From Rehmannia glutinosa (Eukaryota; Streptophyta; Magnoliopsida; Lamiales; Orobanchaceae): a DNA stretch of 64,000 nt. Position numbers and translations under genes: made by a program. Shown here one piece after another: positions 19,777 to 31,968 of this stretch (position 1 is its first letter; every line of letters starts with the position of its first letter). The stretch spans positions 60,581,950 through 60,645,949 of the forward strand of contig CM071928.1 of assembly GCA_016081115.2 (NCBI GenBank). Direction: 5' to 3'. The notes under the pieces are model-generated. The model made no database searches. It had not been told where the DNA came from and saw only the letters and a program-made list of their open reading frames with translations.

Positions 19777-22700
19777 ATGGAGGATTCGAAATGGCTCGTG
19801 GACAGCGGATGTTCACGCCATATGACCGGAAAGAGAGAACTTTTTACCAACATCAAGTTCCAAGAAGAGGTATGGTCATGTTCGGCAATGGCAAAGGAAG
19901 AATTCTTGGAAATGGAGAAATTGGTAACTCTTCTTTCTCTCTTAATAATGTTCTTTTAGTAGAAGGGCTTAAATTTAATTTGATAAGTGTTAGCCAACTT
20001 TGTGATTCAAATTATAATGTTGTTTTCAATAAAGAAAAATGCCTTATTCGTAAAAATGATGAAATTATTTGTGAAGCAAATAGAAAAGGCAATCTTTACA
20101 AAATTTCTACTAGTGATTTGGTTAGTCAAAATGTTTCTTGTCTTGTCGCCAACAATGATTTAACGAGTTTATGGCATAGGCGACTTGGACATGTTGGATA
20201 TAAAAGTTTGAAAAATATTTACAAAAACCAACATGTAAAAGGACTACCCAAATTGAATTTTGAAAATCTTGGCTTATGTGACACTTGTCAAAAGAACAAA
20301 TTAGTTAAGAGTAGTTTTAAGCCCAAAAATGAAATTTCCACAACCAAGCCTCTACAACTTCTTCACCTAGATTTGTATGGGGATATTGGTACGGCTAGTC
20401 TAAGTGGAAAACATTACACTTTTGTTATTGTTGATGATTTTTCTAGATACACTTGGGCTCTTTTTCTTGCAAATAAAAGCGATCCGTTAATGAGTTTGTT
20501 AAGTTGTGTAGACGCATTGAGATTGAAAAGGAAGATACTATTAAAACTATTCGAAGTGATCGAGGCGGAGAATTTGACGGTGAGTTTAGAGTCTTTTGTG
20601 AAACCAAGGGATATACACACAATTTTTCGGCTCCAAGGACACCTCAACAAAATGGTGTAGCCGAAAGGAAGAATCGGACGCTACAAGAAATGAGTCGGTC
20701 CATGCTCAATGAATTTTCTCTTCCAAAATACTTTTGGGCCGAAGCCGTAAGTACCGCTTGCTATGTCATTAATCGAGTTTATGTTCGTCCTAAAATGAAT
20801 AAAACTCCTTATGAGCTTTGGAAAGGAAGAACTCCAAATATTAGTTATTTCAAGATATTTGGATGTAAGTGCTTTATTTTGAATACTAAGGATCAATTGG
20901 ACAAACTTGATCCTAAGGCCGATGAAGGAATATTTATGGGGTATTCAATCAAGAGCAAAGCATATCGTGTTTACAATAAGACTAGTGGAGTTGTTGAAGA
21001 ATCCATCCATGTCAAATTCAATGAAACTTCGGGTGTTGAAAGGATACCTAATGATGAAGTGATGAAGAGGATATTAGTGAATTCATTGTTCAAAATGATA
21101 CATCAAATGATCAACCATCCACTTCATATGCTCCTCAAGAAGATAAAGGAGATACTTGGATCTTCCCGTAGCATTAAAATTTAAGGAGATCACCCAAAAG
21201 ATCTTATTATTGGTGATCCCCTTGATAAAGTGATGACGACCAAGAAAATTTGCCGAGAAAGCTCTTATATCTCAAAAAGAGCCTAAAAATGCTAAGGAGG
21301 CTATTGAGGATGAGGATTGGTTCTTAGAGATGCAAGAGGAGTTAAATCAATTTAAAAGAAATGATGTATGGGAATTGGTACCTTGTCCTCCATCTCAAAC
21401 TATTATTGGTACAAAATGGGTATTCCTAACAAACTTGATGATCAAGGCAACATTGTTCGAAATAAGGCAAGGTTAGTAGCTCAAGGTATTGTCAAGAAGA
21501 AGGTATTGACTATGATGAAACTTTTGCACCCGTAGCACGTTTAGAAGCTATTCGTATTTTACTTGCCTATTCTTGTTTTAAAAATTTCAAACTTTACCAA
21601 ATGGATGTTAAATCCGCTTTCTTAAATGGTATTATTCAAGAAGAAGTCTATGTAAAACAACCTCTGGGGTTTGAAAATTTTTTCTAGGCCTAATGATGTT
21701 TATAAACTTAAAAAGGCTTTGTATGGTTTAAAACAAGCACCCCGTGCATGGTATGATAGACTTAGCTCTTTTCTTTTGCAAAATGGTTTTACAAGAGGTA
21801 AAGCTGATACTACACTCTTTGTTTTTGAAAAAGGGCAAGATTATTTACTTGTGCAAATTTGTGTTGATGATATTATCTTTGGTGCTACTAATGAATCTTT
21901 GTGCAAGAAATTCTCCAAGTTAATGCAAGGTGAATTCGAGATGAGTATGATGGGGGAGCTAAATTTCTTCCTTGGACTTCAAATTAAGCAATGCCAAGAA
22001 GGTATTTATATTTCGCAATCAAAGTATACAAAAGAACTTTTGAAGAAGTTCGGCATTGAAGAAGGAAGAACCGTCTCGACTCCTATGGCAACCAATGTCA
22101 AAATTGACAAAGATGAAAAAGGCAAGACGATTGATGAATCCAAGTATCGAGGTATGATTGGTAGTTTACTTTATTTAACCGCTAGTAGACCGGACATTCT
22201 TCATGCCGTATGCCTATGTGCTCGTTTTTTCAAAGCAATCCAAAAGAATCTCATATGAGTGCCGTTAAACGGATTTTTCGATATTTGAAAGGCACTATTC
22301 AATATGGTTTATTTTATCCAAAGAATGAAAATTTTTCTCTTAAAGGTTATAGTGATTCGGACTATGCGGGTAATATTGATGATCGGAAAAGTACTTCGGA
22401 TCATGTCAATTTTTAGCGATTACTAGTTTCTTGGTTTTCAAAGAAGCAAAATCGTGTTTTTCTCTTTCAACGGCGGCGAATATATTTCCGCCGCATTTTG
22501 TTGTACTCAACTTCTTTGGATGAAACAAACCTTAGCGGATTACAAATGCTCTTTTGAAAACGTACCTATCTTTTGTGATAATATATCCGCTATAAATATT
22601 GCTCAAAACCCGGTTCATCATAACCGTACTAAACATATTGAGATTCGACATCATTTTCTAAGGGATTGTGTCTCAAAACGAAAAATTGAGATATCGTTTG

Positions 22701-22800
22701 TGCCATCTCAAGATCAATTAGCGGACATTTTTACAAACCGCTAACTTCCGAGACTTTTGCGTCAATACGAGCTCGGTTAGGCATAATGCATATTGAATGA
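19777..22800 (+). pseudogene. Pol of element B: protease, integrase, RT, RNase H (frameshifted)
   Basis: The protease motif WLVDSGCSRHMTG begins near 19,792. The integrase zinc-binding part (HRRLGHVGYKSL, CDTCQKNK) is near 20,170-20,300, its catalytic region starts with LHLDLYGD near 20,355, and SDRGGEF and AERKNRT lie near 20,550-20,680. RT spans about 21,300-22,000. The active site reads CVDD at 21,860-21,871, where related elements have YVDD. RNase H has CDNISAINIAQNPVHHNRT near 22,573. The domain order integrase before RT defines Copia. At least six frame breaks make it non-functional as given. Confidence 0.85.
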
Positions 22801-23959
22801 GGTCTACGTTTGCATTTTGCATGTTTTTAAAACTTAGGGGCGAAAATCGGATTTTTGGTTGAAAATTCGGATTTTGAAAAATTTGACAAAACAAAATGGG
22901 CTGAAGAGGTTGAGGGCAACCTACGTCCTTAGGCCAAATTTTAGTTTAAGTTCGTTTTGTCTTGAAATTTGTTATTTTCACTTCTTTTTGCCATTTTTCG
23001 TCCCCTTTGCCAAATGCACACAATTTTCACTCAAAATTGATTTTCATGCATTCAATTCATATCTTGGACCTTATATAGCATGTTCATCATCATCATTGCT
23101 CATCTTTTCCGATCAAATGGTAAGAATTTTCCTTACTTTGCTCAATTGGGTTGAACCCTCGAGTTTATGGCTTTCTTGTATATTTCTTGATATTTTTGCT
23201 TATGATCTTGATGAGCTTAGTTATTATGTTGTATTGTATGATGTTTGATGTGAATTGGTGATGCAATTTTTGGCTTGGATCATTTACAAGGGCTATATAC
23301 AACTCTTTTTATTTTTCACGCCCACAATGTGTTCGATGAAATGTCACAATGAAAATTTCAACTTCTACATGATTCTCTCGCTTCCAAAAGTCTTCAATAC
23401 TCATTGAGATCATGTTTTGGCTAATAAAACGAGCGTATGAACTCTTCATGATACATTTCTCCCATTTTCCTTGGTTTTTAAGCTAAATTGCTCAATGGTT
23501 GATAAACCATTTCTTTGCGCACTTTGATATACTTCTATGATGTTTTTATCATCCTAACATTTTTCTTTTGATGATTCCAAAGGGGGAGAAACAGGAAATT
23601 GGCTCGTTAGCTCAAAGAAGCTAATAAAAGCTCATGATAGAAGCTATAAGCTATGGCTTATTAAGGCCATAAGTTGTGAAGAAAACTCAGTCCGATGATT
23701 ATTTTATGAACTTGTTTGCATGGATAATAAGTATTTGTGACAGGGGGAGCTTCTAAGCTCATGGAGTTGTTGTTTATTTTGTAAAAGCTTGTGCTTCTAG
23801 CTTATGCAATATTTCTTATTAATGTGCTTATTGATAGGGGGAGCTTTTGTAAAATGTTTTTAAACGGATAGTTTACTCATAAACCGGAAAATTATTTTGA
23901 TTTTCGAAATCGTCCTCTTGAAAATTGTTTTGGTTTGTAATCATCAAAAATGGGGAGTT
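22801..23959 (+). other. Non-coding 3' region of element B with multiple polypurine tracts
   Basis: After Pol there is over 1.1 kb without a conserved reading frame. Purine runs AAGGGGGAGAAA (about 23,580), CAGGGGGAGCTT (about 23,743) and AGGGGGAGCTTT (about 23,836) precede the final tract aaaatggggagttt adjoining the 3' LTR. Repeated polypurine tracts are a recognised Sirevirus trait. I see no convincing env-like frame. Confidence 0.65.
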
Positions 23960-25204
23960 TGTTAGATAAATGTTTTTTTCATGATTTTGATGATTTTGTT
24001 CAAATGAGTTTTTATACCAAAACAATGTCCCTAAATGTTGTCCCAACACTTCCGATCGATCTAAAATGTTTTTACTATTTTTCAGAGTATTTCTTGAAGT
24101 TTATATTCGATTTAAAATTGGACAACACTTTTGTTTCAGTTCGACTCGGTCCGCCTATAGGGCAACCCGTACTGAGTTGAGTTTTGAAATAGAAAATGGG
24201 ACGTAAGAGAAAATGGGGAGAGCGACCGTCGACCAGTGGGCGGCCGGTGAGGGCGACAGGTCGACCACCGGGCGGCCGTGCACAGGAGTGCCCTCTCATA
24301 TCGAGACTTCTCTGTTTTGATTTTCTATCAACCCCAACCGTCAAGACCAAGGGCGGCCGGTCGAACCCCCTTTGACCGGTCCCCCGTAAAAATTCGCAAA
24401 TTCAATTTCAATCTTATCTCTATGCGACCGGTCGAACCCCTGTTTATCAAAAACTATCCGTTGCATTTTCGAATGACTTTTCCCTATTTTGTGGGATTGA
24501 TTTCTAACACTATATTGATGATTTTAAATGGTTTCTTATTGCGGCAAATCACTCCCCAAGGAGGAGCCAATGTCCGAAATCAAAGCCAAGACCTCTCCTA
24601 TAAATAGAGGCTTCATTCAAGCAACAAAATATAACACTCCATACAAGCAAAGAGCAAACAAAGCAAACACTTTCATATATCTTGTTGTATTAGCCTTAGC
24701 ACTTTCACTTGCACAAATTTGAGGTCTAGGCTTTCAATTCTTGATTACACTTGTACTCATATTGTATCAATCATTATTGAGTTGTAATCTTGATTTTGGT
24801 CATCATTCAACACAAGACATCCTTGTGAGTATTCTTGTGGTAAGAATACACTTGGGTGATCTAGGTGATAGGTGTTTGAAGGTTGTGGTAATCTTCAAAG
24901 GTGTTGTAAGAGGATTGTGGTAATCCTCAAGGTGGTGTAAGAGGGTTGTGGTAATCCTCAAGGTGTTGTATTAATTTTTGGTAAATTAATAATATCTTTT
25001 TTTCTTTTTTAAATCCATCCCTGATATCTTGGGGTGGTAGAGGATTAGGCCCTGGTGGGTTGAACCTCTTTAAATCGACGAGTGTTGTTTAATTTCCGCA
25101 TTTACATTCTCGTCTTTGTTTGATTATTCGAAAAAGAGGGCAAAATCTGAAAACCCGGATAATCTATTCACCCCCTCTAGATTATCGTAGCCACTTGGAC
25201 TAAC
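23960..25204 (+). repeat. 3' LTR of element B
   Basis: Matches 16,838-18,094 with scattered substitutions and short gaps, roughly two dozen by eye over 1.25 kb, concentrated in the GC-rich palindromic part. It lacks the last A of the terminal CTAACA. Confidence 0.85.
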
Positions 25205-26530
25205 GATATCTTTGACCTACTATCGGTGTAGACAGATTCTTGGTTGCATTTGTTGAAGTTGTAGGTCTTGAAGTAGGTATGATATCCATTGTAATTCACA
25301 TGTAATGAGAGCAATGGCCCCGTATTCTCGCTTCTCATGATCTACTCACCGTTGGTTGTTTCTTTGCCTTCCAAGAGATGAGTGATTCACCAAGATAAAT
25401 GGCATAACCACTCACACTTCTTCTTGTCTCAATGCACTTAGCCCAGTCTGCATCAGAGAATCCTTTCAAAGTTGGTGTAGGTGCTGCAGGGTAGAATAAA
25501 CCTTTGCATGGGGAGGATTTGATATATCTCAGAACTTTGTGTGCATTTGCAAGATGAATTATAGTAGGATTAGCCATAAATTGACTTAGATATTGATACT
25601 ATAAGATAATTCAGTCTTGTTATTGTTAAATAAAGTAATCTTCCAATTAATCTTACGTAGAGATGTAGGATCTTCCAATGGAAGAGCATCTTTGTTATGC
25701 AATTCAAGTTTGGAGTCCATTGGAGAGGTGCTAGGCTTGCAACCAAGATATCCAAATCTGTTAAAACATCCAAGGCATACTTTCTTTGACATATGCTTAT
25801 GCCTTTTTCAGTTCTTGCAACTTCTATTCCCAGTATATATTTGAGAACCCCAAGGTCTTTGATTGTAAACTTCGAATGAAGATGAGCTTTGATGTCTTGG
25901 ATCTCCTTAATATTGTTTCCAGCTAATATAACATCATCTACATATACACATAAAACAGTAATAGAATCAGTTCCAGATTTTATGAATAAAGAATGATCAG
26001 ACCTTGATTGTAAGAAACCATAAGATATTAAACATGATTGAAGCTTCTGAAACCATTGCCTGGATGCTTGTTTTAAGCCATATAGACTTTTATTCAACTT
26101 ACATACTCTGTGATCTGTAGGAGCACAATACCCAGGGGGTGGTTTCATATATACCTCTTCATATAAGTCTCCATGTAGGAATGCATTGTTCACATCTAAC
26201 TGATGCAAATACCAACCTTTCATTGCTGCTAGAGCCAGGATTAATCTTACTGTAGTGATCTTAGTTACAGGAGAAAATGTTTCAAAGTAATCCAAACCTT
26301 CTTCTTGTGTATAACCTTTTGCCACAAGCCTTGCCTTATATCTTTCTAAAGAACCATCTGATTTATATTTGACTTTGTAAACCCACTTGCATCCTATGCA
26401 ATGTTTATTTGGAGGAAGATCAGTTAGAGTCCATGTGTTGTTCTTCTCAAGAGCTTTAGTTTCTGCTAACATTGCATCCCTCCATTCTTGAACTTTATTG
26501 GCTTGTGCAAATGTTTTTGGTTCTGTGATT
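25205..26530 (-). pseudogene. Reverse transcriptase and RNase H N-terminus of element A
   Basis: The open frame 26,472-25,570 (minus) carries GCKWVYKVKYKSDGSLERYK, LYGLKQASRQW and the catalytic YVDD at 25,944-25,933, typical Copia RT. It continues with a frame change into 25,577-25,335, with SDADWAKCIETRRS (RNase H). It is cut by element B at 25,204. RT converts the element RNA into cDNA. The catalytic motif is intact, but at least one frameshift lies near 25,720. Confidence 0.85.
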
Positions 26531-26559
26531 TGAGAGATAGCTGCAGTAAAAGCTTTATG

Positions 26560-27817
26560 ACTTGTAGAAGGCTTGTCAAGATATAGAAGTTTCTAGAGAT
26601 AGGATAAGAGTAAAATTTGCATTTGAAGAGTTCTTTCTAATGGATTGTGGAAGTGCACAATCATAAACCTGCAAATAATGAGGCACAACTCTATTTCTAC
26701 CAGATCTTCTAAGAGTATCTGATTGATTATTGTGCTGCTGACTTGTTGAAGTAGCAGTTGGATCATGTGTTGTAAATGAACGGACCTTGAGTTGGAAGAG
26801 TAGCTTGATCATGTGTTGCGATGGGAGCTGAATCATCGAGAGATGTTACCATTGTCCTCTGTATTATTGGGTGATGTAACTCATTTTGAATAATATTCGA
26901 TGATTATGAGCAGTAAGTAGAAGCGGAAATAGATAATTAGTGTTTAAGTCTCAGAAACATTGGAGTTAAATTGGTAGACTCAAATAAGCCGATTTGAAGG
27001 GAAAAACATTTTCACAAAACTGGACATTTCTAGAAATAAAGGTTTGTTTTGTGTTTAAATCAAATAATTTGTAACCTTTACTTCCAATGGAATATCCTAT
27101 AAAAACACATTTTGAAGCTCGAGGATCAAACTTGGTTCTTTGCCTTTGAAGTGTGGAAGCATATGCAAGACAACCAAACACCCTAAGATGTTCATAATTA
27201 GGCTTCTTTCCAAAAAGTTTTTCAAAAGGAGACATGTTACATAAAATGGGAGTAGGGATCCTGTTAATCAAATGAGCAGCTGTCAGTATACAATCATCCC
27301 AAAAATTTAAAGGAACTTTTGAATGAAACATCAATGCCCTAGCAATTTGCAATAGGAGTTGGTGTTTCCTTTCTACTAAGCCATTTTGTTGTGGAGTCTC
27401 CACACAACTGGTTTGGTGAATTATGCCTTTAGAATTATAGAAACTTGGCAATATAAACTCAGTGCCATTATCAGATCTAATGACGTTGATTCTTTTATCA
27501 AATTGAGTATAAACCATGTTATAAAAGGACTCCAAAGATGAAGAAGTGTCGATTTTTGTTTTAGAAGATATATCCATGTACACTGAATGATCATCTACTA
27601 AAGTAAGAAAATATTTGAAACTATTATGAGATATTGTAGAAAAAGGGCCCCAAACATCACAATGAATCATATCAAAATTGGCTAATGAAACAGTAGAACT
27701 TTCAGGAAAAGGTAATTTCTTTTGTTTTGCTAAATGACATACATCACATGTTTCAAACTTGTCTTTAGAAACAAAAAATTATGCAACATAGTATCTTTTG
27801 GGTGATAGATGTCCTAG
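26560..27817 (-). pseudogene. Integrase of element A
   Basis: The open frame 27,670-26,966 has the DDE positions: D in MIHCDVWGPF, D in IRSDNGTEF, E in GLVERKHQ. It is followed by FGCLAYAST and KCVFIGYSIGSKGYKLFD, the integrase C-terminal part. Upstream, CDVCHLAKQKKLPF is the zinc-binding region. A linker (26,836-26,576) joins it to RT. The frame is broken near 27,780 and after 26,960. Confidence 0.85.
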
Positions 27818-28855
27818 CTAGCATGCCATAAGGCAACATCTATTTGTATAGAAAAGAATCGAAGGAAATTGGAGGTGATAAAGGCCACCTTTATGTCTAG
27901 CAGAACCAATCATCATCTTGCTTTTCAAATCCTGCAATATACAATGTGAGGGCAAGAAATGTACAACACAGTTTGAATAATTTGCCAGCTTAGAGACAGA
28001 CACTAGATTGAAATTAAAAGCAGGAACACATAGAGTTTTATATAAAATTAGATTATCAGATATTTTTATATCACCAATATGTGTTGCCATAGCTGTACTG
28101 TCATTAGGTAGGTGGATGGGTATAGAAACAGGAGTGGGTGTATCAGTATAAAAAGACTCATTACAAACCATGTGGTCTGTAGCTCCTGTGTCTAAAATCC
28201 AATTAATATCAGAACTTACAACACTATTGCATGTAACAATATTACCTGAGATTGAGGCAGCTGCAGAATGATGTGTTTCTTGAGTATTTTTAAGCAGAGA
28301 CTGACTTTGAGCAAAGGCTAGAAATTGTTCCACCATATCTTGTGAGAATAGAGGATGCTCAGAGGCATTAGTTTCAGGCTGTGTAGGAGAGGAAACCACA
28401 GCATTAGCATTGACAGGTTCTTTGGCAATTCTTGGACCTTTAGGCCCTTTCCAACCTGGTGGATAGCCTATAATCTGAAAGCATTTGTCTATTGTGTGCC
28501 CAGTAAATCCACAATGAGAACATCTTGGTTTCTTCTTTTCCTTGTTGTAGACAAATCTTGATCCATTAGAGGGCTTTGCCATCATAGCCATGGATTCTAT
28601 AGGATTAGAGTGTGTAACAGAGTTGTTCAAACCCCTTTGTGACTCTTCTTGTAGCAACAAGGAATATACCTTAGCTAAAGAAGGTAATGGTGATACTAAA
28701 AGAAGCTGACTATGAATCAGTGCATAAGATTCATGTAGCCCAATCAAGAATTTAATCACAGAATCCGATTGTTGAATGGTTGACATATGAGATGAGATAT
28801 TACATGTGCATTGCCCACAGAGCATTTTGCAACAATCGAAAGCTAATGTATTCAT
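27818..28855 (-). pseudogene. Gag C-terminus and protease of element A
   Basis: A 345-codon open frame contains a zinc knuckle CSHCGFTGHTIDKC and then the protease active site INWILDTGATDHMV (DTG). It ends with LVSVSKL, typical of the Copia protease-integrase boundary. The true Gag start lies upstream at 29,354, in another frame. Confidence 0.85.
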
Positions 28856-28871
28856 CCCGGATAGTTTTAAA

Positions 28872-29354
28872 CTAGTTATAATATCTTTGTGATTGAGTTT
28901 GAACTCGACATATCGAACTCAATGATTTTTCAAGATGGAACACTCTTGGACCATCATCACAAGACGTATCTAATCTTGAGTTCTTCCCATACTTCTTGAA
29001 ATTTGTAAAATACAAGAGACTCTGTCGAATATCTTTGGCTATAGAGTTGAGAATCCAAGATAAAACCAAGTTGTTCGCACGATGCCAACAAGAATACAAG
29101 ATCAAGGAAGAACTAGGAGGAGCAGGAATCGAACCATCAATAAATCCTGTTTTATTCTTTGCATTGAATGCCATCAAGACGGAGCGGCTCCAAGAAACAT
29201 AATTTTCCCCAGTAAATTGTTCATAAACAATTACTGCACCTGGATTGTCACTTGGATGCAGGAAATAAGGAGATGTGAAATCATCGGCAGGATTAGGAGA
29301 AGGCCTCATGACTGGATCATTTGGAGTGTTGATCGTTTCTTCAGGGATAGCCAT
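28872..29354 (-). pseudogene. Gag N-terminus of element A
   Basis: Starts MAIPEETINT at 29,354, about 80 bp after the primer site. It has the Copia N-terminal pattern LHPSDNPG...YVSWSRSVLMAFNAKNK. A frameshift near 28,990 takes it out of frame with the rest of Gag. Confidence 0.8.
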
Positions 29355-29434
29355 TGAAGATCAGAGCAGCAGCAAGAATTCTTGACAGAAAATTCAATGA
29401 AATAGTAGAAACTTTGCGTGATGATGAGCAATCA

Positions 29435-29450
29435 CCCTAAACTGATACCA
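29435..29450 (-). promoter_or_regulatory. Primer-binding site of element A
   Basis: The minus strand directly after the 5' LTR reads TGGTATCAGTTTAGGG. The first nine bases match the tRNA-Met complement, as is usual in plant Copia elements. Confidence 0.65.
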
Positions 29451-29730
29451 TGTTGAAGTTGATAACAAGAATCAACAATAAATCTGTAAAGTAATTCACT
29501 TCACAAAGAAAATTTAGAAGAAGGAGAAAGTACTTTTATTGATAAATTGTAAATTGCTTAGTTACTGATACATGAGGGATGTTAATCCATTTATACAAAT
29601 CATTTAGAGATGTTTAATCTCATCCATCTATTTTCACTATGAAATCTAAGGTGCAAAATGTAAACTAACTTAACTGAATATACCTAACTTAACTAACTAA
29701 CAGTTATGAATTTGGTTTTGATTCTTGACA
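29451..29730 (-). repeat. 5' LTR of element A
   Basis: 280 bp. It differs from the 3' LTR by the bases attg present here near 29,538 and by changes near 29,505. TSD ttaat follows. Confidence 0.9.
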
Positions 29731-29735
29731 TTAAT

Positions 29736-30471
29736 CCCTACATGACCATTAAGAGCTTTTATTGTATGAGTTGATTGGCTCAACCACCAACGCCATCAAT
29801 AAGAAAGTTGGAAATACTTTTACTGTGAGGGAATTTTGAGATGGTGTTGGTTATTACACAAATAATATTAAAGAAATGAGTTTCGGGCTTAAAACGTTTG
29901 AACTCAAAATGACTTGAATTTGGGCTTAGTCAAATCACGAACGTGATCACTGATACAGGCCTTCGATTGTCTTGCAAGGGACAAGGAAATTTATCAATTA
30001 ATTTGGTTTGATGTTTAATACGTAAAATACATTGCGTTGTTGTCCTTGTTCGATTTGTACTACACTTGTTGCAAAAGTTGTATTTCCATTGTACTACACT
30101 AATAGCTCAGCTCTGATTTGTACTTAAAAAGGGTGACTTGGTAATGCTTCAAGGCCAATGAACCTCCTATAAATTCTTCCCTCGTTTCATTTGTGAGTGC
30201 ACGCTCTGTGGTACTACTTTGTAATGCTATTTTTCGTTTTTATAATTGTTTTTGTTGGTGATACTATCCCCATTTCAACTTAGAAATAAATAAAGCAAGC
30301 TGGGGTTTTAGATGCCTATGTGCTCATGAGCAATGTACTATACTTGTGCATATTTTGTCCAATATTCTATTCTTTTATCAAATGAAATATTTGGCAAGAT
30401 TTATGCCTCTGGTGCTTGTAGTATAAACACATTTAGGGGACCAGATCTCTTGTTCCATAGTCCTATTACAC
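29736..30471. other. Intergenic between element A and the plastocyanin promoter; no feature recognised
   Basis: AT-rich sequence without coding signal or transposon ends that I can define. Confidence 0.4.
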
Positions 30472-30541
30472 TGTATTGGATGAATGTCACGTGTACAATT
30501 ATGGCACATAATAATAGTACATGTGACATTCATCCAATACA
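30472..30541. repeat. Near-perfect 25-bp inverted repeat (hairpin) containing a G-box
   Basis: Arms 30,472-30,496 and 30,517-30,541 pair with one mismatch (g/t in the core) around a 20-nt loop. The left arm holds CACGTG (30,489-30,494), a plant G-box. It lies about 440 bp upstream of the plastocyanin start. It may be a tiny foldback element, a cis-regulatory palindrome, or a small-RNA hairpin. Confidence 0.75.
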
Positions 30542-30982
30542 CTGGATCGGGAACGTGGAAATCTCAATCCAAATATTTTGGAAAAAACCTCCCAAATTTA
30601 GCAGTTTGTCCTGTAGAGTAAGGGTACCCAAGCCAACTAATGCAAAATGTATAGACCAGATATTTTTCCAATCTTACTTATCCTCTCCCACAAGTAAACA
30701 TTTCTATTTAATTTTATCCCCTATTTTCCACCTCACAACCAAGACATCCACTCCCACGTCAGAGGATAGCATCCAATCTAGCCAATCAGATCATTCCTAG
30801 TGGATAAAACCCATTACTCCATCCATTCGTTATCTGATCAACGAGACCCATCCACAAACACACACCACACACACTAAACCACAAAAATCATATTAAACCC
30901 AACTTCATCTCCATCTTTCTTTGATTTCTAGCTTCACTTTAAGCTTCAAATAAACCACTCGAACAATATTATCACTTAAAAG

Positions 30983-31483
30983 ATGGCCACCATTACCTCC
31001 GCCGCCGTCACCATCCCATCATTCACCGGCCTCAAATCCGCCGGCACCACCGCTTCCAAGCCCACCACCGTCAGAATCTCCGCCGCGGCCCCCAAGCTCG
31101 CCGTGAAAGCCTCACTGAAGGACTTCGGCGTGGCGGTCGCCGCCACCGCCGCCAGCGCGATTCTGGCAACCAACGCATTGGCCATCGAAATCACCCTCGG
31201 CGGTGACGACGGCTCGTTGGCTTTCATCCCGCAAAACTTCGAAGTCGCCGCCGGAGAGAAAATCGTGTTCAATAACAACGCCGGGTTCCCCCACAATGTG
31301 GTGTTCGACGAGGACGAGATTCCGGCGGGGGTAGATCCGTCAAAAATCTCGATGGCTGAGGAGGATTATCTGAATGCTAAGGGGGAGACGTATGCGGTGA
31401 CATTGACGGAGAAAGGGACATACAGTTTCTACTGTGCTCCTCACCAAGGAGCTGGCATGGTCGGAAAAGTTACTGTTAAATAG
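30983..31483 (+). CDS. PETE: Plastocyanin, chloroplast precursor
   Basis: A single intact 166-codon exon. Residues 1-67 form a bipartite transit peptide: a Ser/Thr/Ala-rich stroma-targeting part, then a hydrophobic thylakoid-lumen signal ending ATNALA. The mature protein starts IEITLGGDDG at residue 68 and is 99 residues, the normal length. The copper ligands are all in place: His104, Cys151, His154 and Met159 (mature 37, 84, 87, 92) in FPHNVVF and YCAPHQGAGM. It carries electrons from cytochrome f to photosystem I in the lumen. Codons in the transit part are strongly GC-rich compared with the surroundings. Upstream are a CCAAT motif near 30,780 and GATAA-type motifs that may give light response; this last point is inference. 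Confidence 0.97.
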   Translation: MATITSAAVTIPSFTGLKSAGTTASKPTTVRISAAAPKLAVKASLKDFGVAVAATAASAILATNALAIEITLGGDDGSLAFIPQNFEVAAGEKIVFNNNAGFPHNVVFDEDEIPAGVDPSKISMAEEDYLNAKGETYAVTLTEKGTYSFYCAPHQGAGMVGKVTVK

Positions 31484-31968
31484 ACTTCATGTCCTTTTTG
31501 TTACAACACTTAATTTGTGTCTCAATGCTAATAATGCATCTCATTTTTTGTAATCCTTGAATTGTTATCGATTTTAGTAAGAGATGAGTGAAATTGGCTT
31601 TATGTATTGAGATGGGATGATTTCTGTGTGTCCAACTATTCCAAAATCACACTTTGTAGATTTGCTTGATGAATAACAGTTTAATTAGTATGCTTGGTAA
31701 GAACTAAGAGAAGAAAGTCCCAAAATTATCTAATTAAAGTAATATTTGAGATTAAAGTGACATTATGACAAGTTTGAAATAAATAAAATTGTAAATTAGA
31801 CAGGAAAAAAAAGGAAAAAGGATAATGTCTCTGTTCTTTTATCTACAGTTTCCAAAATAAACCCGATTAAAGTTTATCAATATGAAAATCAGGGGCAATT
31901 TATCAAAAGGTGGCGCTATTTACACCCCAATATTTGATTAATGCACCACATTTCTACATACACCCAAC

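Larger units (their letters stand above)
16838..25204 (+). mobile_element. Sirevirus-like Copia element B, nested in element A
   Basis: Long LTRs at 16,838-18,094 and 23,960-25,204 (TGTTAGATAAATG...GACTAACA) bracket gag and pol on the plus strand, then a long non-coding 3' part with several polypurine tracts. That is the Sirevirus layout. The element cuts RNase H of element A in the opposite orientation. The 3' LTR lacks its final A, and the flanks (gtatg / gatat) do not form a clear target duplication. Many frameshifts are present relative to the related element at 52.7-61.3 kb. Confidence 0.85.
16335..29730 (-). mobile_element. Copia LTR retrotransposon A (minus strand), split by a nested Copia; TSD ttaat
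   Basis: The LTRs at 16,335-16,610 and 29,451-29,730 begin and end TGTTGAAG...TTCTTGACA on the plus strand. They are flanked by an exact 5-bp duplication, ttaat (16,330-16,334; 29,731-29,735). Gag, protease, integrase, RT and RNase H lie on the minus strand in Copia order. A second element (16,838-25,204) splits the RNase H. The host element without the insert is about 5.0 kb. The two LTRs differ at only a few sites plus a 4-bp gap, so the insertion looks recent. Confidence 0.9.

Noticed and set aside
22859..23248. Open frame after Pol of element B as an env-like gene
   Set aside because: It is not conserved in element D at the equivalent place and has no signal-peptide or fusion-type features beyond T-rich hydrophobic codons.
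16833..25209. A 5-bp target duplication for element B
   Set aside because: gtatg on the left and gatat on the right do not match, and the right LTR has lost its last base; no duplication is claimed.
31112..31296. Long minus-strand open frames opposite plastocyanin
   Set aside because: They are shadows of the GC-rich third codon positions of a clearly coding gene on the plus strand.
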